DNA of 64,000 nucleotides, taken from the NCBI GenBank assembly GCA_030770425.1, contig JASJFT010000196.1, positions 19,803 to 83,802 of the forward strand. The letters are read 5' to 3'. Origin of the DNA: Darksidea phi. Its lineage: Eukaryota; Ascomycota; Dothideomycetes; Pleosporales; Lentitheciaceae. The position numbers and the translations under genes are program-made. Under the pieces are notes generated by a model. The model saw only the letters and a program-made list of their open reading frames with translations, was not told the DNA's origin and did no database searches. Shown here piece by piece: positions 24,904 through 35,717 of the stretch (within the stretch, counting starts at the first letter, position 1; every line of letters begins with the position of its first letter).

Positions 24904-25661
24904 AGCTGAACTTGATATTTTTCGGTTCAGGGTTGTCCCGTGTCGGTGCAAAGGAGGGCTTGACTTGGCGGGGGTTCGTCGCGGAAACGACGCGCGTCTG
25001 TGCGGCAGCGGGGAAGTTTATCGTTAGCGTGCTTACAAGTACTTACGTCGCGAAATGCACGCACATGACAAGAAACGAAGTGACTCGGCGAGAGCATGGA
25101 CCATCGTCAATCGCGACTGCTCTGCAGGACGAACTCCTTTGTCACAATCAATACAGCCACTTGCATAGCCAATATAGCGCGCTTGTCAGACTGCAGGAAT
25201 GGGCGGTTAAGAGGGATCGGTGCTGGGATGCAAGAGCCTATGGAGTACGAGGAGCTTCAGAAGGAGAGAGGCGTCGTCGATGACACGTTGGAGTTCTTTG
25301 GCTGTATTTCTTTGTGCCGCTAGTACTCGTTCAAGATGGGGAGATTATTCGAATCGTGACATGATACCAACAATGGGCAAATTTAGCCTCACTCCTGCTA
25401 TTGAACAATCGCCTCCAATGTGCTTGTCGAGCGCCTGTGCTTGCTGCGGCGGAACGAAACACAATCTCTGATTTCAAGCATAGGCTATGGATCAGCCACA
25501 GAACCGCCCGCTGCAACACTAGACCGCGGGCTTATCCCCTTGGTCGCCACGTCCCGACGCACCTGTATCCGCGGCCGCATCGTTCGATGACTGGCCCACT
25601 GGGTGAATGGCCGATCTAGATCTACGGGCTACTAAGATTAGAGAAAGAAGCTTATACGCTA
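24904..25661. other. Intergenic between the two 97-aa paralogs
   Basis: About 760 bases. Plus-strand frames here lack ATG starts or coding character. No third copy of the small gene was found. Presumably the promoter of paralog A lies at the left side and the terminator of paralog B at the right. Confidence 0.4.
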
Positions 25662-26008
25662 CTAGCTGTACTCACATGCATCGCGTATTGAATCCCGAAC
25701 CGCAGCCGACATTCGCCAGCTAAGTACATCCTCGCGAACGTTTGGGATGCCTTCATTGGCGAGTGAAATGTTTATGCGAGCCTCAATTTCCGCTTTAATA
25801 TTCTCCGGAACGTGTCGCCAGGTTAAATCTAGCTTCTTTGCTTCCTCTTTCGTAATCACCTGCAGTACAATCAGCCTAGCTGAGACATCTCGAATTTCGG
25901 CGTTAGCCTCACGTAGAACCTTTCCCATTGAACTTTATTATAGCCCGCAGCGGCCTGCGCTTCCTTCCGAGTAGCCTGTTTTTTTAGGGGAAATAGTGTG
26001 CTCGACAT
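25662..26008 (-). CDS. 97-aa protein, paralog B of a local gene pair
   Basis: Exons 26008-25913 and 25859-25662, separated by a phase-0 intron of 53 nt (GTGAGG...CTGCAG) with a GCTAAC branch-like element. The product starts MSSTLFPLKKQATRKEAQAA and has GYNKVQWERFY at the exon end. Exon 2 contains ITKEEAKKLDLTWRHVPENI, LANEGIP and EDVLSWRMSAAVRD. It aligns along its full length with paralog A and has exactly the same length, so the two arose by duplication. Divergence is already large, and both copies look intact and free of RIP-type stops. Function unknown. An overlapping frame at 25984-26244 on the same strand is judged spurious. Confidence 0.6.
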
Positions 26009-26777
26009 ATTCGCTGTAGAACCCGAGGCGATGTTAGTTGTGTGTCGCGATCCTCGTGGCGGGGTTGTGCCACCGCACAGCTGCCTTGGCGGAGAGCTTG
26101 GACTTGACAACGACCGCAAGTGGTAAACATCACCCTCACCACATCAGAGTCGGAAGTATCGATATAAGGGTTCACAAGCTTCCATGTCATTAACAACGCA
26201 ATGCAGTCGTGGGAAGTCATAATCTTGGGGGTAAAGGAGTGCAAGTTGCCTAAAAATTTCCATAGGCAGCAGGGGACATCAGCGGACCTTTGCCACCAAC
26301 AAAAGAGGCTAGACCAGCGTCAACAGCCACCAAACTTAAACGTGAATCTGCTAATGCTGCAGCGTCAGCTGGGGGCCCCAATCCTTCCAGCCTCGTTTTA
26401 CATCTATTTACGACGTCCTCCGTCTTATCCTCGTTCTAATAGCACGTTCTGCAACCTCTTGTGTTTAGAGAAGCACGTTCTCAGGTCTTCCTTAGTACAC
26501 ATTCCATCTCCCATTAGGAACTGCTTCCACCCGCGGGCAGCATCAGTACTGCGGATACGCCCCAAAAAGGTCTTTCCGTCCTCCTCTTGCTAGCTACCCA
26601 TCAATCATGTTTTCAATGGAGACGTCGCCAGTGGTATGGTAAAACATAAGTATTATAGCCCTTTAGATTCATCACGACCTATACTAATTATGTTTTAGTG
26701 TCTCACAAGCCCAATCGCAAACGTCCGAGCGAACACGATACCAATGAGCTCAATTCTTATTCTACTGGTGGTAGCTT
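26009..26777. other. Intergenic
   Basis: Lies between the 5' end of paralog B and the 3' end of the large protease-like gene. A plus-strand frame at 26201-26593 has low coding quality. Nothing else is recognised. Confidence 0.4.
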
Positions 26778-29700
26778 CTAAATGCCGATCTCCTTGTCGG
26801 CGAAAGTATCCATAGTATCTGAGCGTCTTGCTAAACTGTAATAAAGTTTGCGTAGGAGTACCACTGGAGCAATCTTCCATAGAGCAGCACGACGCTCTAT
26901 CAGAAGAGTAAAGATCCAAATCATTAGACTTACAATAATGACGCCGATTATGAAACTCCACCAGTTTCTTGGAAAGCCGAAAATATCGCTTGGGGTCCCA
27001 AAACAGAGAAGAACAATCACAATCGGCATCAACGCTTGAGTCATCTAGCAAACTCTGATTAGCTAATGTATAAAATGTTTGATCTATGTATTTGGACATA
27101 CCAATGATGGCGTTACGCGGTTAGCTAAAGCAATACGATGGATATCCAAGTTGACCCGGTGGCTATCTCGATGCAATTGTCCAGCCTGGAAACTTATCTC
27201 GGTAGAGCTACGATTGAGCGCGTGACTTTCGAGGTTCAGTCGATTGCTTTGGAAACTTAGATGGAGCTCGAGCTGCACGATGGTCAGAATAAATGTAGAA
27301 CACAGGAGGGTCACTCTACCATTCTATGCCACGTCTCAAGCGATTCGCTCAAGCCGATTAATATCTGCTCAAGATCGAAGAGTTTCTGAGCCGTTTCCCT
27401 GAAGCTATCAAGATCATATCGGACTGAGGGTTTTGAAATATCAGAGAAGTATGCAATATCCCCGTCTGAATCAAAGAATTGGGTCCAACATCTCTGTGTG
27501 TTGGAAAGCATGAGCTTACTACTCTGGAGAGTGTAATGAAGTGCTTGAGTAGTGCACATTAGTTCGGGTTTGCCCTCCTGGTGTTGATGGAAGTTGGATA
27601 AATGGCGGCGTCCCTGAGCAATAATATCAGCAAGAGCACGGAAACCAATTATTTTGATGCATAAGCATAAAATGCAACCCTTATCAAATCTTCCATGAAA
27701 ATGGCATGTGCGACGTACGTATTCCTTGACAGCATCTTCTAATTTGTAGACGAGATACGTCCACTCCTCAGCCACGATAGTCGATCGAATCATAACAATA
27801 TTCAGAAAATATTCTCTAGGATTCCAAATCGGCTCTTTTGCATTTATTGTTGCAGGGTACGTATCGGCAGCGATAGGGTCTTCCCGGAACATTTCTTCAT
27901 CATCGTCATCATCATCGTCGTCATCATCACCGTCGGCATCTTGTCCGTCGGTAAAAGCGTACGCAACCCACCGGGTATGATCGCTGCCTATAATGGCAAG
28001 TGAAAATTGCGCTTCAGAGATTTCGTAACCGCTCGAATGGTTTGCCGAAGTATCCCAACATGGGAAAGAAAGGTCGGTCCGCCGTCGTGTGGGCCGCTGG
28101 CTTCGACCATCATTGGTGTGATTTTCATTATGAAATGTCTGTCGCAATTGTAGATATGGGAGATGGAACTCTAATCTAAAAATAGGGAAACCTCTAGCCT
28201 GCCATATTTCACAGCTCGTTGTTAGCAAAGTACAATTAACACATAAGCTATGAAATGGCTTACTGCAAGATGGACCCTTAACGATATGTTTCCGGAAAGA
28301 TACATCCAAATTGCATCTCGCAATGTTTCAACTTGATGATGCGATGCGGTACGCGCCAGAGCCAATATGTAGCATGGATCAAGATTCTCTATATAGCTAT
28401 GCACTCTCGTTAGATATTTTAGGCAAGCATGTGGTAGTGACTTACATGAGCCTTCTGTCTGCATCTGGGAGATGACTTAAACCAAAGCGCTATACATGTT
28501 AGCTCTTTCGATGTAGAAAATATGTTATCAGATACCTCTTGTTTGAGTGAATTGTGCAATTGAGCAGCAGTCAATCTCATCGGGTAGTCCCGAAAGTGAC
28601 GAGGACGATAACTTCCATCGTCAAGCCATGCCTTCGCCGGTTCCCATGAACTTGTTACTTCCTTAGAAGTTGGTTTCTGTTCAAAATCCGGAGCCTTTTG
28701 GAAGAACCGACGTATCACTTCATTTCTGATCGAGGGAATCGGTTCAAATTCGCTAAGGAATCTTTGCATGTCGTCACCGACACATCCAGGTATTCTGTTC
28801 AGACTTTCCACATATGATTCATCTTCATTGAAATTCCTTTGCGTGGAGAAAATGGTCTTCCACCTTTTGCTACCATAGTCGGACGCCAGCCTAGTTTTGG
28901 GTGAACCGTGGCCGCGTTGCGGACTTGGGAATTCGCGGACAAAAGGATTGAAATAATCTTCTGAGCACGGTTCCTCATTTCTGACAAATGGTCGAACACC
29001 TAAATGGAACCCTGGCTCTGCTGACTCAGTGTCTGTAAGAGGTTCCACTTCTTTATGATATTCAGAACCCGATTCGTGTCCATCCTGAGTACCTTCAAAG
29101 TTTTCATGGCAGGGAAGATGCACAGAAACGGCACCAAGGCAGTCTCGTATATTTGCGAGAGTATCAACAACCGGAATCACATAGGCGTCACCGAAGGCAT
29201 CGGTAGCTACTACATGGCCGTAAAGCTCTGGAGCTGCAGTGTGGACAACCCAAGCTCCCGAGTCTCCGTCGCGGACTTTCAATCAAATAATCAGTCATCT
29301 CATGCCACCAAATATAACAGATTGAATGCTTACCATTGCCATCTTCTAGTTCTAACGTGTAAGCGTCGACGAATGTATTGTTCTGGCCGATCCAGATACG
29401 CGCTGGCAGGTTTGAAAGCTCTCCGCGCTGGGAGCCATTGGTTCCGCTCAAGAGTAGGACTGGGTCAGATAGGTCGTCTTTGAACTTTGGTCGATCCGCC
29501 TGCAGTATACGATGCTCCGCTTCATCGTTTTGAGTTTCTCCATTCTTCTGGGTAGACGGAGGGACCACTAGGTTCGGCCGAGGCGCTTTCACGTCGAAGA
29601 GGGCCCAGTCGTGAGACGGTGTTGAATTTCCAGCAGAAACCCCAGGAAACTTGCTTGGATCCAGGATCTGTCCAACGATATTATGTTCACAAATCCACCC

Positions 29701-30519
29701 ACCCATTCCGCAAGTAACTGATGATCCAGATGATTTTTCACTAGAACATGCATCCCGAGATTCATGTAGGATTTGCAGGTCTTTGAGAAGATGCCCTGCC
29801 GTCATGCCATATATCTTCGACTCTCCATCGGCATATGTAACACTAATGATGCCTCCGAAAGTAGCTTGTCGCCTCCGGCTTTTGTATGATCCATTGGGAT
29901 TTGTCCGCAGCAGAACGGGCGCTCCACAAAATGTTTTGCGCTCCTTCATGAAAGAGTTATTGCAGCAAACATCAACGTCAAGATGCGCGGCCGTCGTTCT
30001 GGGAGGATCCAGGATGATTAGGTATGGGAGAGAGGGAACATTAGGACGGGAATAATTGAGCAATGTCGTAACTGGAGGAGAAGTCACCAAGTTCCTGATT
30101 CTCCTCTCCACCTCTGGTGCGCAGAAAATGACTAGATGGAGCCTAGCTTCTTGTTCAGTCTTCCCGATAATCCTCATCGCTATTGCCATGTTACACGATC
30201 TGTCGTGTTGACTTGCTAAGATTTCTTCTGTTATGAAATCTTCAATAGCCAAACGGACATTTCTGTAACGTCTGAGTGCCTCTTGATCCACTGCTTTCTT
30301 GAAGACGAACAAATCTGTTCCCTCTATGCTTCGACCGGTTTGTGGCATGGCGGGCCGCTCGTCATTGATGCGAACTGTGGACGTAGTCTTGCTCGAGGAC
30401 GCTGCTGATGCATAACCCGAGTCGACAGTAGATGCTGTGTCCTTCGTAGTATCCGAGGCGTGCGCACCAGGCGGATTTGGACGCCTATATGAGTGAAGCA
30501 CGCTTAGCTGCATGCTCAT
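26778..30519 (-). CDS. Trypsin-like serine protease domain fused to a CorA-like two-helix membrane tail (1139 aa)
   Basis: Seven exons, all joined in phase: 30519-29334, 29275-28536, 28489-28446, 28396-28264, 28198-27320, 27272-27102 and 27044-26778. After a Ser-rich N-terminus the middle carries what looks like a complete chymotrypsin-type triad: His243 in GMTAGHLL, Asp304 in SHDWALFDV, Ser401 in RDGDSGAW, the Ser lying just past the first intron. A long region of a widespread but unnamed fungal family follows (LPDADRRL, IENLDPCYILALARTASHH, EFHLPY, PIWNPREYFL), including a run of about 12 Asp. The C-terminus has a helical stalk and two membrane spans (PIVIVLLCFG, then NWWSFIIGVIIVSLMIWIF), shaped like a CorA/MgtE-type end. 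ATG at 30519 is the first in frame. Probably a membrane-bound sensor or processing enzyme. The triad is my reading and is not proven. Confidence 0.8.
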
Positions 30520-30921
30520 AGCTTCTTCAACGGAACGCAAGAATGCTGAGGGTTTATTTGTTTGCTGGAATCGTCGCTACTGTGGCAGACTTTTAGTATT
30601 TGACACAGTCGATGCCTTCGGGGGTGGATATGAAACGCACCGAGCAGCCTAAGGTTCAGTTTATCGGAAAGCGAGAGAAATGCTAAGTCGCGGGGCAGCG
30701 ATTCGATAAGAATAATAATTCAGGCGCATTTCCGGTCAGTGTGGTTGTGCCTTGAATTATGCATAGCTACCCAAGCTGTAGCGTTGGATCCAATCGGACA
30801 GGATGAACAAGGTGTTGGCTCCAATCGATTCGACGCCTCTTTTTCAGCCCCATCCTCTTGCAGCTGCTACGTATCAAGATTTCCATACGTAATCAATTTA
30901 GGGAATCCATTTAGATTCCAC
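30520..30921. promoter_or_regulatory. Shared divergent promoter region
   Basis: About 400 bases separate two head-to-head genes, the protease-membrane protein (minus) and the 396-aa membrane-tailed protein (plus). The arrangement would allow co-regulation. No specific factor-binding site is claimed. The plus-strand frame is open through part of this region without an ATG. Confidence 0.45.
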
Positions 30922-32163
30922 ATGCGCACATGCGGTATTGATCGATTGTGGCCGTGGAAAATGCCTTCACAAGGCTGCGTTACACCGACTTCACGACATT
31001 TCCCATTAAAGGACATTTCAGAATCAACGTTAAGAGATGTATGCAAGCTATTATGGAATTGGGACGATTGCGCCGGGTGTAATAACAACGGGGGGTGCCT
31101 CACACGCCGCTGTCCTTGGCACAGGTTCGATAGCCTTGAACCGTTCTTTCGGTTTTATCGGAGGACGACAGCCTGGAATATACCAGAGGAGCACTCTGGA
31201 AGCCGACCAGGTTTGAGAACTCACCAAGATTTGTTAAAAATCATGCGTATCCTCCAAGAGAAGCCTGACACTCCACGTGATACCCTGGTGCAAGAGCATT
31301 TTTCAAGCTACGGGGAGGCATATCCGGACGAACTTGACCAAGGGCGGGCCTTTGATTTGGCAGTGAAAATAATGGCGATGGTCAGATGCACTCCGAAACG
31401 AATTCCTTTGGGGACGTGGAGCCGCAGTGTTGCACCTAGGGTTTGGAAAGGCGACGAGTCTATCCGCCAGTTCACTTTGCGAACATTTCCCATGACCGAC
31501 GTCGTCAACTTGGATGATGAAGAAGGCCTCTTGGTCCGAGCTCGGCTAAAGGCAATTTGTCTGAAAAGAATCCATGGGTTCGACTTCAAGGGAACTGATG
31601 ATCTGGATAGACACCTTGTTCTGGACCGCACGCGCAAGAAGACAACCATACAAATATATCATCACACCACCTTTCTAAAAGAACATCTGAGATCGAGTAG
31701 TGGGGGGGAATCCATTTACTAGTATGTGTGAGCCTAACCGTTCATTTTGTCGATACGGCTGACGGGAAGCAGTACGTTACCACGACAATTAGCTTTCGAG
31801 ATACTCGATTCACTCCAGACGGTCCTATTTTCAATGGGAGACGCAAAGTCCAGGTCTATACTAAAGGCACTGGTATCAAAGGAGAAGCTCGATCCTGATT
31901 GCCTGGAGCAGGACTTTTTTGACTTTGGGCGTGAGGACGAGGATGATACCAAATACCACTATCTTGGCGCTCGCTTGATGGCCATCGTCGATGAGACCAA
32001 GAGTACGCGTCCTCACTGGGATATTTGCTTATGGATTGAACCGAGGAGTCACGGGAGATATGTTATGCTGGTAACGATTATCGGGATCATGTTCACCGTG
32101 CTGTTTGGCATCGGTTCTATATTGATAGGGGCTTTCCAGATCTCCTCAGAGCGGCATCTGTAG
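30922..32163 (+). CDS. Membrane-tailed fungal protein of unknown function (396 aa)
   Basis: Exons 30922-31721 and 31773-32163 with a 51-nt intron (GTATGT...GGAAGCAG), in phase. The start ATG at 30922 gives MRTCGIDRLWPWKMPSQGCV; ATG 30961 is an alternative. The N-terminal half has a Cys cluster (CAGCNNNGGCLTRRCPWHRF) that could bind a metal. The middle is charged. Near the C-terminus LPRQLAFEILDSLQTVLFSM and LDPDCLEQDFFDF resemble segments common in unnamed fungal proteins that sit near HET/NLR genes. A single membrane span (MLVTIIGIMFTVLFGIGSIL) closes the protein, followed by a short tail. It is head-to-head with the protease-membrane gene, so the two may work in one membrane complex; that is inference. 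Confidence 0.7.
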
Positions 32164-32548
32164 TACATGTATTCCTGAAATCCCCATAGCCACAGAGAGC
32201 GACCCCCGAAAAGAGTGAAAGCGAGGTGTTTTAAGGATTTGCCGGAAATTGGTGCCAGGCTTTGGCAGCAGTTATATTTTAGAACCTTGAGTGTAACGGG
32301 GCTTATTGGAAGCATGACATTCATTTATGTATTTACGAAGAATGGGAAGGCTCCAGAAGGCGCTTTATTATGCATCGCTCGCAGAAGTTGCAAATCATCA
32401 GTATCCTACTCCGCGTAGAGCCATGATTCTCTACTCATTAGGAGATGAGGCATTTTCGTGATTGATACTAGCATATAGGTCTAAGGGCAGGGCAGGCTCA
32501 GCTCTGGTCCGGTCCGGTTGCGGCGGTGGCTGTCAGAGCAGGAAAGTG
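32164..32548. other. Intergenic
   Basis: 3' region of the 396-aa gene; no gene seen. Composition falls toward A+T-rich at its right side, where the next repeat begins. Confidence 0.4.
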
Positions 32549-32790
32549 ATCGCGTCAACTGCTTCTGTAGTGAGAGTTATTTTTCTTTTGTGTGTGCGTG
32601 TGCGGCTCAAGCCTTATAATCCGTAGATAGCTTTAACTCGCTACTAAGCTTAATAATAATTCTTCTCGTAATCGCGTTAACTACTTCTATAGGGAGAGTA
32701 TTTTTTCTTTTATATATATACGGCTTAAAAGCCTTCTTATAATCTATAGTTAATTTTAGCTTATTACTAAGCTTAATAATAACTCTTCTT
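32549..32790. repeat. Tandem duplication of about 122 bp with one RIP-bleached copy
   Basis: The unit beginning ATCGCGTCAACTGCTTCTGT (32549) recurs at 32671 as ATCGCGTTAACTACTTCTAT. Both end with ACTAAGCTTAATAATAA and TCTTCT. The second copy differs mainly by C-to-T and G-to-A changes, including the loss of nearly every CpA and TpG, while the first keeps several. It therefore records RIP intensity within 250 bases. Confidence 0.7.
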
Positions 32791-33372
32791 AATATCTATA
32801 CCTTAAATATAGGTATAAAAGTAACCTATATAAATAGTTTATTTATCTCTACTACTTATTAATTAAATTAAATCGAATCCGCTCTATTAATCGAATCGAA
32901 TTAAATTAGTAATTAATTATTATTTAAATACTAAATCCTCTACTTCTTTAAGAGCTATTTACCCTTCTAACTATAATTAGTCTATTTTTATTCTTTAATA
33001 AAGTAGCCCCTATCCTATAGACTAGGAAAAACTCCTTCTACTAAACTAATCTTATTATCTATTCTAAGGCCGTAGTAGAGGCTTTTAAGACTATTATTAT
33101 GGGAGCGCTAAGGAAGTATAGGAAAATCCTTAAGTATATAAAAGTATATAATAGAAATATACTAATCTATAGTAAGTCTTATAGAGCTATCTATATTAAT
33201 TATCTAATCTAGTCTACTAGAAACCGTAGAGGACCAGTACTTTATAGATAGGGAGGAGGCCCTTATTCAAGCGCTGATTAGCAAGCTAGGACGTCACGAA
33301 CTTTCCTCTTCTACGGAACTAGCGTATATCGACGCCGTTCATACGTATCTAGGGCTGGGAAACCTGATTTGA
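32791..33372 (+). pseudogene. RIP-decayed relic of an unidentified coding sequence
   Basis: The left two-thirds is A+T-rich with many stops. From about 33215 to 33372 the reading frame becomes clean: ETVEDQYFIDREEALIQALI, then SKLGRHELSSSTELAYIDAV, ending YLGLGNLI and a stop. The composition shift within one frame indicates the 5' part of a gene was mutated by RIP while the 3' end was not. I do not recognise the protein; it may be a transposon-encoded or accessory gene. It follows directly after the tandem repeat. Confidence 0.4.
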
Positions 33373-33999
33373 AGCGTCGGCACGGAGGTAGTCCTTTCGT
33401 TATTGATTTCTGTTCTAATGGCTTCTATATTGATCACTACTCGAATTCATCCGTGCGAAATCCACTTCTCAGAGAGCTCTTGTACAGGTCATGCACCATG
33501 AAGGAAACACCACCCAGAGCAGGAAAGAAGAAAGATGGGAAATCAGCGTCATAGCCACTAGGTTACCCTCGCCAGAAGATCGTAACAAAAGAAACTAGAG
33601 AGGCACAAAGGTAGGATCGTAGATAACGAAAGCAAATGCGAAGGGCCCCGGAAAGGCGCACTAGAAAAAACCTAAACGAAGCAGAGGGAGGATGCTCTAA
33701 AATTAAGAGTCAAACGCCGTCTGAATCAAACCTAACTGAAGCTGACGGGATCGTCAGGTCCACACGAAAGTCGTGCCAACAGCATCGAAGCCTACCGCGG
33801 TAAAATGAAACGATAAGGCGGAAACTGGGAAAGCCGCGCAGCATGTTGGCTGGTTGGAGAGCGAGTTTTCGATCGGTAGCTCGTGTCATATCCCTCTACA
33901 AGGGAGATCTTTTGGGGAGTGATGGTTTTCAATTCATTCGGTTCTGTCATCCTGTTCTGACATGGTGAAGTTATCGGGGAGGCACAAGACTTCTTGATG
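33373..33999. other. Intergenic, nothing recognised
   Basis: Normal composition; purine-rich plus strand between 33590 and 33850. No open frame of interest. Confidence 0.4.
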
Positions 34000-34376
34000 C
34001 TATTCCAAAGCTGATAAGCTCGTCTGAAAACCTCCCATGAAACGCTGCTCCTCAGCAGTAAGGCTTTGGCTGCTGTAAAGTCTCTTGAGCAGATCTCTTA
34101 GTCGGTCTTGCTGTTCAAGGACGAATGGCATGTCGTTGGTATCGGTGCCTGAAACAAGAAGTCAGCATGGCTCGATTTCACGGAGAATTGGACATATACT
34201 AATACCCTAGTATTTCGCATCTAAGCATGAGGACCTTTAACCGCATCTAGTTGCCTATATGTGGTGCTTCCAGAGTCTGAAGCTGCGAGACTGTAATAGG
34301 GGAGGAGTTCATCGCTTTCCGTTGAAGACTTCGTCAATGTTCGGGTGAGAAGCTCTCGCAGTTGACGACATGGTTC
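34000..34376 (-). CDS. Small two-exon gene of unknown function, 5' end unresolved
   Basis: Exon 34376-34235 and exon 34148-34000 join in phase across an 86-nt intron with a GCTGAC branch and TTTCAG acceptor. The product reads CRQLRELLTRTLTKSSTESD ... YSLAASDSGSTTYRQLDAVK across to GTDTNDMPFVLEQQDRLRDL, LLKRLYSSQSLTAEEQRFMG and ends SALE. The splice pattern and charged helical tail make it a likely real gene, but no in-frame ATG exists after the upstream stop. An ATG (34366) opens a different frame, so either another 5' exon or a one-base frameshift is needed. No homology recognised. Confidence 0.4.
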
Positions 34377-35358
34377 TTATAATACGAGTTCGATTGATGA
34401 ACCAGAATTAGACGATACATTTGTTTGCAGTCAGGATTGAAAATGTGAAGGATCAAGGTGGAAGGGGAGAGCGCAACAGTTCTTATAGTCGTTCTATTGA
34501 AAAGTGTTAAGGGCTGCCTGTCATCATGACGTATCTATGAACGATGATAGTGGTCGAATACGGACCATCGTGACGTGTATGAGGCTATTGTGTAAGCTTG
34601 TGTTGTCTGCAGTGCGTTCATGAGCTAATGAAGCAAGAGGTCGCATCATGGAGCGTTGATGCGTATGAAGGCCATCATGTAAGCCCCGTTACCGATCATC
34701 GCCTGCCTCGGTTGACCAGTTAAGCCAGGACCGAATATTATCGTCGGGACCAAGGCAGCTGGTCATGTACTCGCAGAGTCCTACGCAGTGTGGTTTTACA
34801 GTTTTTCTTGTAGATAAATACTGAAGTCACCTCTAGTAGTAGTGCTTACATGGCTACTAAGGCGGATGCAACAAGCTCAAATGAATGAATAAATAAATTG
34901 ATTGGTGGCCGGAGATGGGATGGGGGAACAGACAGGTGAGAGGGGCACGTGCAGAAATCCTCAGCGAGGCAGGTGGCACTGTCGGACGCTCCACCTTGAG
35001 CAATCGGGCCACCGGACTTTGTATCCCCGAGGCCGTGAACCTCTACACCCATCTCTGCGCCGCATAGTCTTCTGTCGACTTCTAGTCGTCTGCATATCTA
35101 ACCTGGTGAGAGCGGCACAGATCAATGCTTTTGAGGAGGGAATCGATTGGTGAAGGATCCACTGCGCCGCATTCTGGTCCACGTGGTGCCTCGTCTATCA
35201 TTCGATGGAGACCCTCGCTCTCAGCCGGCGAGGGTGAGGTGGCTTCTGCACCTAACGAATGCGAGGTGATGGACTCACCGGAACGTTACTAAGTAGTAGT
35301 CACCATTCTGGTGCTTGCAGCCTCACTAACCCTGTGGTGTTCTGCAACTGTTTCCTGA
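34377..35358. other. Intergenic with possible decayed signal-peptide-like stretch
   Basis: Mostly non-coding in appearance. A hydrophobic open stretch at 35293-35355 (VVVTILVLAASLTLWCSATV) ends in a TGA that directly precedes, in the same frame, the Cys-rich frame described next. No start codon is suitably placed. Confidence 0.3.
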
Positions 35359-35670
35359 GTACGTATAAAGTTCGCAACAGCAGTATTATTTCCCGTCGAC
35401 TACTCAAACAGCACTCGAAAGCCTCCACGTAGCGTACAGTGTCACTATTACAATCAATCATTCTACTACTCCAAGTGCAGGGCTACGCCTCGGCACATAG
35501 TGGACGACACCCGCTGGGAGGAATGCACGAAAGCCAAAGCCAATGGGCGCCGCTGTGCCGATTCAACACCTGCCAAGGGCCAAAATGGCAAAATTATTCA
35601 AACAGGCTCGTCGAAGGTGCCGGGCGACTGCCCTGACTGTCCACCCCAGTTGGTACGGAACCACTCATGA
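35359..35670 (+). other. Cys-rich open frame without start codon, possible relic of a secreted protein
   Basis: A 103-codon frame free of stops, containing PPRSVQCHYYNQSFYYSKC, DDTRWEECTKAKANGRRC and VPGDCPDCPPQL. Seven spaced Cys suggest a small disulfide-rich protein. No ATG lies in the frame. A hydrophobic stretch in the same frame lies just upstream, across a TGA. Either an intron removes that TGA or the gene is dead. Family unknown and coding status weak. Confidence 0.25.
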
Positions 35671-35717
35671 CGCCTGAGTGTTTGCTAAAAGCAGCAGAAA
35701 CCATCGACATAGTCCCG

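Noticed and set aside
24912..25283. 123-codon plus-strand frame between the two paralogs
   Set aside because: Begins without an ATG and shows no domain or codon pattern; judged chance.
25984..26244. 86-codon minus-strand frame overlapping paralog B
   Set aside because: Different frame from the conserved paralog reading, no homology between the pair in this frame.
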